DNA from: Methanospirillum lacunae
Lineage (GTDB): Archaea; Halobacteriota; Methanomicrobia; Methanomicrobiales; Methanospirillaceae
Direction: 5' to 3'
Length of the DNA: 64,000 nucleotides
NCBI RefSeq assembly: GCF_003173355.1
Contig: NZ_QGMY01000009.1
Location: forward strand, 62,001-126,000
Positions 1 through 8,700 of the stretch are shown one piece after another (position 1 is the stretch's first letter; each line of letters opens with the position of its first letter). The position numbers and the translations under genes are program-made. The notes below the pieces were generated by a model. That model was not told where the DNA came from, made no database searches, and worked only from the letters and a program-made list of their open reading frames with translations.

Positions 1-1
1 C

Positions 2-70
2 AGGTCCGACATTCTCAAAAACCTGGGAGAGATCTATGGGTTCTTCCTGCATCCGGTACATACTCATTAA
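2..70 (+). CDS. C-terminal end of an unidentified protein (cut by window edge)
   Basis: An open frame enters from the left edge and ends at a TAA at 68-70. It encodes 22 residues ending in FFLHPVHTH. No other frame here stays open with a protein-like composition. The fragment is too short to assign a family, and it could be chance reading frame rather than a gene end. Confidence 0.35.
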   Translation, partial: RSDILKNLGEIYGFFLHPVHTH

Positions 71-151
71 CCAATATTTATGGGGTCTGTTCCTATAATG
101 GATCTATCCTTCAGGCAACGTAAAGGCTCATTAAAACGTATTACCGTTTAC

Positions 152-904
152 TTAACCAGAAAATTTACATTTCCAACATACTGGACAGTGAGGATCTCTT
201 CTGACCTGAAAGTTCTCTATAGAACCCTGTTCCCCATCCCAGAGAACAAGTCTACCTGCCTGAATCCTGCCGGTCCCGGTGATCATCTTAATTACTTCAT
301 TCGCTTCCATAAGACCAATAATGCCGGCTGTGACACCAAGCACAGGAACAACCGGATATCTAGGCGAATGATGGATGAAACACTGCAGACAGGCCGTATC
401 ACCGGGAATTATCACCATCATCTGTCCCTTTAGCCCGTGAACAGCCCCATGGACAAACGGGACTTTGTTCCTGACACAATAGGAATTCAGAACCCGGCGG
501 GTTTCCATAGAGTCAACAGCATCTACTATGATATCTGCACCTTTTGCAAGGATAGGAAGAGAATTTGAGGCAATAGATTCATGGATCGCATGAATAGAAA
601 TCTCAGGATTTAGAGAGTGAAGTTTTTCTTGTGCAGAAGTTATTTTCTCTCTGCCGATGTCATCAGACCAGTGTAGAATCTGGCGGTTCAGATTGGATAA
701 TGCCACGGTGTCCTGATCAACAATAGTCAGAGTCCCAACTCCAGCTGCTGCAAGATACAAGGTTATTGGAGATCCAAGACCACCACAACCTGCGATGAAT
801 ACATGGCTTTTTTTGAGAGCTTCCTGTCCTTTTGATCCAAATATCAGGATCTGACGGAGATAACGTTCTCTCTCATTATCTGATAACGTAAAATCTGAAG
901 ACAA
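152..904 (-). CDS. ThiF/MoeB/HesA-family adenylyltransferase (E1-like)
   Basis: A 250-residue E1-like enzyme. The family adenylates the C-terminal Gly-Gly of a small ubiquitin-like sulfur carrier (MoaD or ThiS type) in the cytoplasm. A Rossmann nucleotide motif GCGGLGSP lies near residue 40, followed by the conserved segment LSNLNRQ. Two CxxC pairs, CLQC near 174 and CPVC near 241, match the structural zinc site. The full N-terminal motif RYLRQILIFG is present, so the start is credible. It is a paralogue of the protein at 45839-46576; unlike that copy it has no MoaD-like gene beside it. It points away from the thiI and larE-like genes downstream. Substrate is not determined. Confidence 0.88.
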   Translation of the reverse strand: MSSDFTLSDNERERYLRQILIFGSKGQEALKKSHVFIAGCGGLGSPITLYLAAAGVGTLTIVDQDTVALSNLNRQILHWSDDIGREKITSAQEKLHSLNPEISIHAIHESIASNSLPILAKGADIIVDAVDSMETRRVLNSYCVRNKVPFVHGAVHGLKGQMMVIIPGDTACLQCFIHHSPRYPVVPVLGVTAGIIGLMEANEVIKMITGTGRIQAGRLVLWDGEQGSIENFQVRRDPHCPVCWKCKFSG

Positions 905-1042
905 TTGACGTACTCCATGGTGATTACTAATGAATTCACACTATAACCATTCAATCTCCAAAATATTTGAGTAGGAACAGAGGAGGGCAGGATATGCCCC
1001 CCATATGGCAATGGCATATACAAAGCGGACGGTACAGGTTTA

Positions 1043-1237
1043 TTATATAGAATTTGGCATCAGGCTGGTACCATTACATATGGCATTGAGGTTATGCATG
1101 TGCCAACAATAATTTCCCCGCTTGAGCTCCCTGGGATATGGAATCTCATACACCACTCCGACCCCATATTCCTGGGAATAATATTCTTCATTGTCTGGCA
1201 GTGAAGCCAGAATTCCTGCATTTATTTGAGGATTCAT
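1043..1237 (-). CDS. small uncharacterised protein with PxELxRGxYC motif
   Basis: A 64-residue protein of no recognised family. I chose the ATG at 1237 because a GAGGT ribosome site lies 5 bases upstream; a longer reading to 1297 has no such support. Its C-terminal half holds YPRELKRGNYCWHMH. The unrelated locus at 50987-51214 encodes a similar segment, YPWELIRGDYCHH, so the two are probably members of one small family. No membrane segment or signal peptide is visible. It stands alone between the ThiF-like gene and thiI. Confidence 0.5.
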   Translation of the reverse strand: MNPQINAGILASLPDNEEYYSQEYGVGVVYEIPYPRELKRGNYCWHMHNLNAICNGTSLMPNSI

Positions 1238-1521
1238 ATCTACCTCGTGTCCACCATGTGAACATACAATTGTCAACTTCCAGAGAAATAGTCCCACCAG
1301 TAGCGGCAGCTCTTACCATATTCCGGATGGGCTTATAAATAAGAGTCATTAAACAAATCATTCAGATATCAAAGATTTTCTAAATAACGAGCCAAACATA
1401 TTGCCTCATTCTCATACCTTTTAACCACCAAGAAGAAATTCTATTCAGATTTGAACCCAAAAGTTGATGCATTACAATCATCTGACAATGGACATTCTGA
1501 TTTTATCTGAACGGAACTTGT

Positions 1522-2619
1522 ATGAACACTGATATTTGGTTAGTTAGATATTCTGAAATATTTCTAAAAAGTGAACCTGTCAGGAGATCATGGGAGGATA
1601 TCCTAATCAGGTCACTGTCGGGCAGATTGCCAGACTGCGATGTGACCAGGGAGAGAGGGCGTATATGGATATCAGGACCAGTAAATCCAGACCAGCTCAG
1701 ATATACATTTGGTGTGCATTCCTTTTCTCCATGTAAAAAAGAATCTCTCACCAATATAAAAGAACAAATAATCAGGTTTGCTGGAGAGACTGGTATCAGG
1801 AATGCATCCACCTTTGCTCTTAGAATCCACCGGACAGGAGAACATTCCTTTACTTCCCAGGAACTAGCACGGGATCTTGGAGATCATGTGAGAATTTTTT
1901 ACCCATCGTTACGCGTAGACCTTAAAAATCCAGAGTACGAACTACATATTGAAGTCAGGGAACGGAATTGTTATTTTTACACCGAAATATTCCCCGGACC
2001 AGGTGGAGTGCCCCCTGGTGCATCAGGAACCCTTGTTGCCCTTCATTCAGGTGGCATTGATTCGCCTGTTGCGATGTATATGATGATGAAACGGGGTTGT
2101 AAAATCATCCCGGTCTACATAAAAATCGCCCCATTTCATGATGACAGTTCAGAAGAGAGGGCACGTCTCATCGTTGAGCATCTCAGAAGATATCAACCAG
2201 ATCTCTCAATTCAGGTGATCGAAGATGGCCAGGTGTATGCAAACCGCATGCAACTCAAAAAGAAAGGTATGGAAAAGTATGCATGTGTTCTCTGCAAACG
2301 ACATCTCTATCGTATTGCTGAAGAGATAGCACAAAAATCAGGAGCAAAAGGAATTGTTACCGGGGAATCTCTTGGCCAGGTCGCCTCCCAGACACTTGAT
2401 AATCTCTTTGTTCTTGATGATGCTATTGATATGCCGGTGTATCGCCCACTCATCGGATATGATAAAGAGGAGACAATAAACATTGCACGTACCATCGGAA
2501 CATTTGATCTTTCAATCATGCAGGTCCCGTCATGCTGCTGTGCTATCCCGTTTAAACCGGCTACAACATCAGAACGGGGAAGGATCAATGAGATAGAAAA
2601 GAATCTTTACAACAAGTAA
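1522..2619 (+). CDS. thiI: tRNA sulfurtransferase ThiI-like (4-thiouridine synthesis)
   Basis: A 365-residue ThiI-family enzyme, which thiolates U8 of tRNA by ATP-dependent adenylation; in some organisms it also serves thiazole synthesis. An N-terminal ferredoxin-like region and THUMP domain span about residues 1-165. The PP-loop SGGIDSP is at 176-182. A CVLC pair at 255-258 corresponds to the catalytic CxxC known in methanogen ThiI, where it supports an iron-sulfur cluster. A run of three cysteines at 338-340 falls in the AANH-domain region where the bacterial catalytic Cys lies. The C-terminal rhodanese domain of E. coli ThiI is absent, as usual in archaea. A larE-like gene follows 48 bases downstream on the same strand, suggesting a sulfur-transfer operon. 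Confidence 0.92.
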   Translation: MNTDIWLVRYSEIFLKSEPVRRSWEDILIRSLSGRLPDCDVTRERGRIWISGPVNPDQLRYTFGVHSFSPCKKESLTNIKEQIIRFAGETGIRNASTFALRIHRTGEHSFTSQELARDLGDHVRIFYPSLRVDLKNPEYELHIEVRERNCYFYTEIFPGPGGVPPGASGTLVALHSGGIDSPVAMYMMMKRGCKIIPVYIKIAPFHDDSSEERARLIVEHLRRYQPDLSIQVIEDGQVYANRMQLKKKGMEKYACVLCKRHLYRIAEEIAQKSGAKGIVTGESLGQVASQTLDNLFVLDDAIDMPVYRPLIGYDKEETINIARTIGTFDLSIMQVPSCCCAIPFKPATTSERGRINEIEKNLYNK

Positions 2620-2667
2620 GGCTTTGAAATCTTTGGTAATGTAGATAATACGCAGGAAGAAAAACCC

Positions 2668-3471
2668 ATGGACCTTTCAACTAAACTCTCCAGACTTGAA
2701 GAACTCATCAGGAATAAGGCACCGATTCTTATTGCGTACTCAGGAGGAGTGGATAGTTCACTCCTGGCTGCAGTAGCACAGGAAATTCTTGGATCTGATA
2801 ACGCCCGCTGTGTCCTTGTAGACGGGCCTGAAGTTCCACGCAGAGGAGTTGCAGAAGCGATATCAAACGCAAGATCACTGGGATTAAATCTTGAGATAAT
2901 CAAGGGAGAGTCACTTTCTAAAGACCTGAAACAGATCAACCCATCAGACCGATGCAGACACTGCAAGATAGGTACATATCAAATCCTTGCAGAGGCAGCT
3001 AAACGATACGGAAGTAATTCAATCGCAGATGGAGCAAACATTTCAGATCTGGGAGAACACCGCCCGGGAATCGAGGCCTTCAGCTCATGTGGTGTGATTC
3101 ACCCTTTCATTATGGCAGAGATCACAAAACAGGATATCAGGGAGATCGCACGGTTGAAAGGACTCCCATTCTGGGATAAACCGTCATCGGCTTGCCTGTA
3201 TTCCCGCATTCCATATGGCGACGAGATAACAGACAAAAAGCTGCAGATGATAGAGGAGAGTGAAGAATTACTCACGAATCTCGGATTTAAACAAGTCAGA
3301 GTGCGTCATCACGGAAATATTGCTCGAATAGAGGTACAGCCTGAAGATATGCTCAAAATTATTGGCCTGAAAGCAGACATCGAGATGAAAATTCGTAAGA
3401 TAGGGTTCTCATATGTTACATTAGACCTTAGAGGATACCGATCAGGAAGCATGGACGAAGTGCTGTCATAG
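2668..3471 (+). CDS. larE: LarE-family ATP-dependent sulfur transferase (three-cysteine type)
   Basis: A 267-residue PP-loop enzyme of the LarE family. LarE inserts sulfur into the pyridinium precursor of the nickel-pincer nucleotide cofactor; in the well-studied bacterial enzyme the sulfur comes from its own Cys176. The PP-loop SGGVDSS is at 25-31. Cys96 and Cys99 (CRHC) and Cys176 (SSACLYSR) form the three-cysteine set known to bind a [4Fe-4S] cluster in catalytic LarE forms. No larB, larC or larA gene is in the window, so the cofactor role is not confirmed; another thiolation substrate is possible. It follows thiI closely and precedes a small unknown gene by 9 bases. Confidence 0.85.
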   Translation: MDLSTKLSRLEELIRNKAPILIAYSGGVDSSLLAAVAQEILGSDNARCVLVDGPEVPRRGVAEAISNARSLGLNLEIIKGESLSKDLKQINPSDRCRHCKIGTYQILAEAAKRYGSNSIADGANISDLGEHRPGIEAFSSCGVIHPFIMAEITKQDIREIARLKGLPFWDKPSSACLYSRIPYGDEITDKKLQMIEESEELLTNLGFKQVRVRHHGNIARIEVQPEDMLKIIGLKADIEMKIRKIGFSYVTLDLRGYRSGSMDEVLS

Positions 3472-3480
3472 TCGTGATAT

Positions 3481-3792
3481 ATGACCGAAACCGGAGAAGG
3501 ACAGGATATTACCAGAGTCATCCTGACTTCTGACCGGTTTCGGGCATGGATTGATGATCGGTCTATCGGTCACGTACGGGTCATAAAGCGAATCAACTTT
3601 TGTATAATCATCTCGGCTATACGCCAGATAGCATCGATTCAAAAGAAAGATTCTGAAAATTCCCAGACTATTCGTATATATATTCCCCGATCACTTATGT
3701 CTATCAACTCAGAAAATCTTCAGGTGTTTATTCAGTTTGCAAGAGACTGTGGAAATATCCTGATTGAAATTATAGAGATTGAAGAACTATAA
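3481..3792 (+). CDS. uncharacterised protein in the thiI-larE operon
   Basis: A 103-residue protein with no family I can name. It starts 9 bases after the larE-like stop, so it is probably co-transcribed. The sequence mixes basic N-terminal residues with a hydrophobic beta-rich middle (NFCIIISAIRQIA) and an acidic C-terminus ending IEIIEIEEL, suggesting a small alpha/beta fold. There is only one cysteine and no signal peptide. Position suggests an accessory role in sulfur transfer, which is inference only. Confidence 0.55.
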   Translation: MTETGEGQDITRVILTSDRFRAWIDDRSIGHVRVIKRINFCIIISAIRQIASIQKKDSENSQTIRIYIPRSLMSINSENLQVFIQFARDCGNILIEIIEIEEL

Positions 3793-4100
3793 GATATCAG
3801 ATTGGTAACCGAAGTAATTACTACCAAATTCCTTTACAAATCCAGAGTTAGGCACCATATGGATGGGAAAAAGCCGGACTCATGGTACCTACAAACAGGA
3901 GGCGTGTATCCTAGTCAGTATTTCACCCGTACAATGAGGAAATTCAAATATACGTCTTCTAACAGATAACGTACAGTCAAAGCGAGAATATTCTAATAAT
4001 ATTTCGAGATAAGTCAGAAAACATAGTTACTTTGTTTGAATGAGGACCATCAGGCACCAGATCTCATTCAGGAACCAATAATTCAGAAGATAGAATTCCC
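3793..4100. other. gap of 308 bases with one possible short ORF
   Basis: Mostly non-coding. An ATG at 3859 opens a 36-codon frame to 3969 (MDGKKPDSWYLQTGG at its N-terminus) with no clear ribosome site; it may be chance. The rest is AT-rich and probably holds the promoter of the next gene. No repeats were seen. Confidence 0.35.
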
Positions 4101-5021
4101 ATGAGTCTGAAATATAGTATAAACAGGGCGGTGGAGATCACTCACTCGTTACCTGAAACAATCATAGATTCAAGGTTCTTAACTCATGAAGAGGACAGTT
4201 CCTATTCGCCGCCAATGGGGGTTACCCCCGGATCCCTGGAACATGTTATTTTTATTACCCTGACCCTCTCAATTGACAATGGTCTCCATTCCTCTATACT
4301 CTGGGATTCTTCACGGCAGGCATATGAGTCAGAGCAGACCAGATATCTCTTTTCTCCAGAGTCCCTTTTCAGTGAAGAACTAGATCAGGTCAGATATGAT
4401 CTGAAAAATCTCAACATGGGAGGGACTAAAAATAAAAACGCGGAGATATGGAAGAATGCAGGCTCATATCTATTTCAGAAGTGGGGAGGAGATCCTAGAA
4501 ATTTCCTCAGGTCATGCCAGTGGAATGGGCCTGAAATTCTGAACCGGATGATATCAGCCAGGTATCATGAGGCATACGACTTCCAGCATTTCATCGGGGA
4601 GAGAAAAGGCATGTTATGGCTTTCACTGCTCAAAAACGATGCCGGGATTGATACACTCACGAATCTGAATAAAATTCCGCTGCTCACTGATATTCATATC
4701 GTCAGGGCAAGTATTGCCCTCGGGCTGGCATATGGTTCATACTCAGGACAGATCTCGTTGATATCTCAAAAAGTCAGAGAATTATGGGAAGAGGCACTAA
4801 CTCAGAACGGATCGGACAAGGATGGAATTACCACATTTGATCTGTCAGAAGTGCTTCGGAATCTTTCCAGAAACGGATGTTCACACAAAGATGGAAAGCG
4901 AACCAGATGCCAGCATTTTGAAGAATGCCCATTCAACCGATTCTGTGTGGAAGGTCTCTTTGCTCTTGAAAATAAGGGAGTTCTTATCGATACAATGAGC
5001 CAAAGTAATCCTACAAAATGA
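4101..5021 (+). CDS. uncharacterised helical protein with C-terminal four-cysteine cluster motif
   Basis: A 306-residue protein, mostly helical and without membrane segments. The C-terminal region at about residues 258-281 reads C-x9-C-x5-C-x5-C, ending CPFNRFC, which resembles the iron-sulfur cluster loop of the endonuclease III class (C-x6-C-x2-C-x5-C) but with wider spacing. The middle part (FLRSCQWNGPEILNRM) is reminiscent of proteins distantly related to helix-hairpin-helix glycosylases, yet no helix-hairpin-helix with catalytic Lys/Asp can be pointed out. A DNA-related or metal-binding role is inference. It is monocistronic, with about 300 bases on either side. Confidence 0.6.
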   Translation: MSLKYSINRAVEITHSLPETIIDSRFLTHEEDSSYSPPMGVTPGSLEHVIFITLTLSIDNGLHSSILWDSSRQAYESEQTRYLFSPESLFSEELDQVRYDLKNLNMGGTKNKNAEIWKNAGSYLFQKWGGDPRNFLRSCQWNGPEILNRMISARYHEAYDFQHFIGERKGMLWLSLLKNDAGIDTLTNLNKIPLLTDIHIVRASIALGLAYGSYSGQISLISQKVRELWEEALTQNGSDKDGITTFDLSEVLRNLSRNGCSHKDGKRTRCQHFEECPFNRFCVEGLFALENKGVLIDTMSQSNPTK

Positions 5022-5357
5022 TAGATTGAAGCATTGTCTATCAAATCAAAATATCTCCTCAATTCCCTCATATAAAATCCCTCTCTTTTATCCAGCCACG
5101 CAATCAGATATGATTATTGAATATGAAATTATATCAAGAGTATTTCAGGTGATTCTCCCGGTCTGATCAATGGACGTTTTCAGTCCTGAATTTCAACATA
5201 CAGCAATCTCTTCTTCGGGAAAAGTGATAGGAATTTCTGTAATCCGGAGAGGAAGACCGGGAAACGATGGTTCAGTTAAACAAAATTTTCATGAAAACCA
5301 AATAGGTATATAATAATAGGCTTCACAGGAATACAATAAATACGCGAACTGTATACC
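5022..5357. other. gap of 336 bases with one possible short ORF
   Basis: No recognised gene. An ATG at 5171 opens a 47-codon frame to 5314 (MDVFSPEFQHTAISSSGKV at the start), with fairly protein-like composition but no ribosome site or known relative. The last 60 bases are AT-rich and likely carry the promoter of the first AEC permease. Confidence 0.3.
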
Positions 5358-6305
5358 ATGGAACAACTATACCCCCTTATCCGTTCGGTTTCTATCTTCT
5401 TTTTATTAGTTTTGTTTATTCAGATCTTAAAACGGAGAGGTTTTTTTGAAACAGGTAATACCGCAATTTTTGGAAAGGTGATTACAGAGATCATACTTCC
5501 GATTACTATTTTCTCAACGCTGGCAGTAGGAGAGATTAAACCACAATTAATTTATGCATCACTCATTTACCTTGTTGCCAGCCTCCTCATCTGTTGTATC
5601 GCCTACATTATCTGTACATTATTCCACTTTTCAAACCCGATTACAGGAACAATCGTCATTCTTGCAGGATTTGGAAGTACCTCAACTATCGCATATCCGC
5701 TTATTAGCCAGACGTATGGCATAAATAGTGAAGCAATGACAAGTGCTCTGATTATTGGTGAATTTGGATCATGTATTCCATTTTTTACAATTGGAATCCT
5801 GATTGTTGCATATTTTGGCCAAAGATCAAGAGGGAGTCTTTTTTATAATAATATAATAGCATTTTTCAGATCTCCTATCTTTATCTCTTTGATTGCTGGA
5901 TTGGTAGTTTCCCAGATTCCCACCCTTTCCACTTTAATGACATCACCATTTTTTACAAGTTTTTTTGAATATTTTAATAACGGGTTTGAAATGCTCGTTG
6001 CCATTACGATTGGTCTGATGCTTAAACCAATAAAAATCAATGATATTCTCATATATATGGCAATCACCCTCCCTCTGGCATTAATTTGTCTCCCACTATT
6101 AGTCTATGCAGGAGCAACCCTGACCCAAACACCCTCTCTGATCCGGGAAATTCTGGTAATAGAAGCGGCAGTTCCTTCAGGAACTGTAGCAGCAGTTATG
6201 GCTGAAAGATATGGATGTGACGGATCTCTGGCTTCTACTATTGTGATAATTTCGTTTTTGCTCAGCCTGGTAACGATTCCTCTGATTTCAATTACTCTTT
6301 TATAA
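5358..6305 (+). CDS. AEC-family permease (auxin efflux carrier type), copy 1
   Basis: A 315-residue integral membrane protein of the AEC (auxin efflux carrier / malate permease) family, with about ten hydrophobic segments spread over the whole length. The inner-repeat glycine motif ILAGFGSTST lies near residue 100, and a matching segment near the C-terminus has AVPSGTVAAVMAERYG, as expected for two inverted halves. The family moves organic acids or amino acids across the cytoplasmic membrane; the substrate here is unknown. It is followed after 129 bases by a second copy on the same strand, and both lie directly upstream of the nitrogenase-like operon. Confidence 0.85.
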   Translation: MEQLYPLIRSVSIFFLLVLFIQILKRRGFFETGNTAIFGKVITEIILPITIFSTLAVGEIKPQLIYASLIYLVASLLICCIAYIICTLFHFSNPITGTIVILAGFGSTSTIAYPLISQTYGINSEAMTSALIIGEFGSCIPFFTIGILIVAYFGQRSRGSLFYNNIIAFFRSPIFISLIAGLVVSQIPTLSTLMTSPFFTSFFEYFNNGFEMLVAITIGLMLKPIKINDILIYMAITLPLALICLPLLVYAGATLTQTPSLIREILVIEAAVPSGTVAAVMAERYGCDGSLASTIVIISFLLSLVTIPLISITLL

Positions 6306-6434
6306 TGAAAAAAGGTGAAATATGAAACAAAACATGTCAGATACCAGGGTCATTTTCGTACTATTTCAAAAAATAACCCCAAATAATATTTCCCGATCTC
6401 AAACAGAGGGGCATCGTTTCAGGGGCAGATTCTG

Positions 6435-7427
6435 ATGACAACTGTTATTTCACTACAGCCAATCTATCAATTTGTATTAATTGCACTCATAATCATTGGC
6501 TCAATTAAATATTTAAAATACAGAGGGTTCTTCACCGATGATGATCAGTCAGTTTTTGATAAACTAGTAACTGAATTAGCACTTCCAGCAGTTATTTTTT
6601 CTTCCCTTGCGAAACTTGAGTTTTCGATTAGTACCATCGCACCTGCTTGTGTGCTCTTTATTACTTTGTTACTGGCTTTAATTATTGCATACATTTTTTG
6701 TCGTATCTGCAAATTTTCTCGGCCGATTTCTGGGACGATAATTATGGCCTCTGGATTTGGTAGTACTGCAACAATGGCGAGTCCCCTTATTTATGAATTA
6801 TTTAGCTCACAACCAGATGTCATTCAAAAAGGGCTTACTATCGGAACATTAGGATCCGCTATTCCCTTTTTCACACTGGGAGTAATTATTGCTTCGTATT
6901 TCGGAGCTCAATATGCAGAAAGAGAGGTCAGGATATCATATACATTAAAAAACTTTTTCATGACCCCTATCTTTATCTCCTTTATTGTTGGGATACTGGT
7001 AGCTTTTCTGCTTCAAGAATTTCATATTCCAGGTACAGTATATTTTGTTGACATTTTTACTAACTTTTTCACAATTATTAGTGTATCAATGAATCTCCTG
7101 ATCTGGATTGCATTAGGCCTCATGCTTCGACCAATTAAAATAAAATTTATTATTCCCATCCTTTTCGTTATCATCTGCATTAAAATGCTATTCGAACCCA
7201 TTGTTGCAACATTATTATCTACATCTCTTGGTTTGTCACTTATTACCCAAAACCTTCTAATCTTGGAAAATGCAATGCCATCAGGTGCAATAGCCGCTGT
7301 ACTTGCAAGTAGGTACGGATGTGACAGTTCGCTTGCAGGATGGTTAATTGTTGGAACATATGTAATTTCACTTATTACCATGCCACTTGTTTTTATGGCA
7401 CTTCAAATAAATTGCATTTTTTCATAA
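6435..7427 (+). CDS. AEC-family permease (auxin efflux carrier type), copy 2
   Basis: A 330-residue paralogue of the preceding permease. Shared landmarks are ASGFGSTATMASPL in the first half, IPFFTLGVIIASYFG just after it, and AMPSGAIAAVLASRYGCD near the C-terminus. About ten membrane segments are visible. The two copies have diverged enough that they may carry different substrates or form a pair. The gene ends 370 bases before the nitrogenase-like H subunit gene on the same strand, so it may be functionally linked to that operon without necessarily being co-transcribed. Confidence 0.85.
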   Translation: MTTVISLQPIYQFVLIALIIIGSIKYLKYRGFFTDDDQSVFDKLVTELALPAVIFSSLAKLEFSISTIAPACVLFITLLLALIIAYIFCRICKFSRPISGTIIMASGFGSTATMASPLIYELFSSQPDVIQKGLTIGTLGSAIPFFTLGVIIASYFGAQYAEREVRISYTLKNFFMTPIFISFIVGILVAFLLQEFHIPGTVYFVDIFTNFFTIISVSMNLLIWIALGLMLRPIKIKFIIPILFVIICIKMLFEPIVATLLSTSLGLSLITQNLLILENAMPSGAIAAVLASRYGCDSSLAGWLIVGTYVISLITMPLVFMALQINCIFS

Positions 7428-7797
7428 ATAAAGTGGAAATCAAGGACTTGGTGTACCATTCATGAAATGAGTAGTTTTGTATAGGGAGACGGGGCATCTA
7501 TGTCACAATCATAATTATGACCTGGACTCACTATGATAGCGCGATCAGCATCAATGGATGAATGGTTCAGGATTCCAGAGCATGAAAACCTGATTAAAGG
7601 GACAGATATCCCACCAGTCTGCATGTAATCCATACTCAAAAGAACTGTATTTTCACCCTGATTGTATCAGGTCAATTCTGATCATACCAATAATTGCCTG
7701 ATCTTTTTCATTTTTAGAAACATACAGCCATCAGTTGCACCCTTCTTTCGGTTTATCCTTGTTCGTGATGACCTTTGTATCAGAACTTGGAGAAAAC
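7428..7797. other. 370-base leader region upstream of the nitrogenase-like operon
   Basis: No convincing gene. An ATG near 7532 opens a 31-codon frame (MIARSASMDEWF at the start) that ends before 7630; its status is unknown. I looked for the GGAA-N6-TTCC operator of the methanogen nitrogen regulator NrpR and did not see a clear copy. The start of the H subunit is set by GGAG a few bases before the ATG at 7798. Confidence 0.4.
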
Positions 7798-8682
7798 ATG
7801 ACCGGAACCAGAAATATTGCCATTTATGGAAAGGGGGGTATTGGAAAGTCAACTACGACTTCCAATATCAGTGCAGCCCTTGCTGATAGTGGCCTGAAGG
7901 TCATCCAGATAGGATGCGACCCAAAGAGTGATTCAACCAACAACCTCCGTGGAGGAAAATCCATTCCATCAGTTCTTGATGCAATCAGGAGCGGGAAAAA
8001 GGTTGAAATTGAAGACATCGTGTACGAGGGATTTGGTGGCGTACTATGCATAGAAGCTGGAGGACCTGAACCCGGTGTCGGATGTGCAGGACGAGGTATC
8101 ATTGCTGCAATCGAGCTTCTCAGACAGAAGAAGGTCTTTGAGCAGTATAAACCGGATGTTGTTCTCTACGATGTCCTCGGCGATGTTGTCTGTGGAGGAT
8201 TCTCAGTACCAATCCGTGAAGGAGTGGCAGAACAGGTATATACGGTAACCTCCGCCGATTTCATGGCAGTGTATGCTGCAAATAACCTCTTTAAGGGTAT
8301 TAAGAAGTACGCAAACAGCGGAGGAGCCCTCTTCTCTGGCATCATCGCAAACTCGGTTTCTCTGCCAATCCACAAAGAGATCATTGATGATTTTGCAGCA
8401 CAGACCGGGACAACGATCGCTGAATATGTTCCACGATCGATCACCATCACACGGAGTGAACTTCGTGGTCAGACTGCAGTTGAGTATGATCCCGATTCAG
8501 AGCAGGCTGAGGTCTACCGCAGGCTTGCAAAAGCGATCATAACCAACGAGAAGAAGTACGTCCCTGCCCCGCTTGACGCAGAAGGGCTGAAAGGCTGGGC
8601 TGAGTCATGGTCAGACCGCCTCCTTGACAAAAAGGAAGAGGAACAGACTCACCGGTCAAAGACTGCAATAGCTGCAACATAA
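7798..8682 (+). CDS. nitrogenase iron-protein-like ATPase (NifH-like subunit)
   Basis: A 294-residue NifH homologue. Such dimers hold one [4Fe-4S] cluster and pass electrons to a catalytic partner at the cost of ATP. The P-loop GKGGIGKS is at 11-18, the switch segment CDPKSDST at 40-47, and the cluster cysteines at Cys96 (GVGCAGRG) and Cys132 (DVVCGG). Arg99, equivalent to the ADP-ribosylated arginine of NifH, is present. I start at 7798 rather than at the upstream in-frame ATG at 7735 because GGAG precedes it and the family begins just before IAIYGKGG. No PII-type nifI genes follow, unlike methanogen nif operons. The D-like subunit begins 18 bases downstream. Confidence 0.93.
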   Translation: MTGTRNIAIYGKGGIGKSTTTSNISAALADSGLKVIQIGCDPKSDSTNNLRGGKSIPSVLDAIRSGKKVEIEDIVYEGFGGVLCIEAGGPEPGVGCAGRGIIAAIELLRQKKVFEQYKPDVVLYDVLGDVVCGGFSVPIREGVAEQVYTVTSADFMAVYAANNLFKGIKKYANSGGALFSGIIANSVSLPIHKEIIDDFAAQTGTTIAEYVPRSITITRSELRGQTAVEYDPDSEQAEVYRRLAKAIITNEKKYVPAPLDAEGLKGWAESWSDRLLDKKEEEQTHRSKTAIAAT

Positions 8683-8700
8683 TCACAGAAAGGAGTAATT

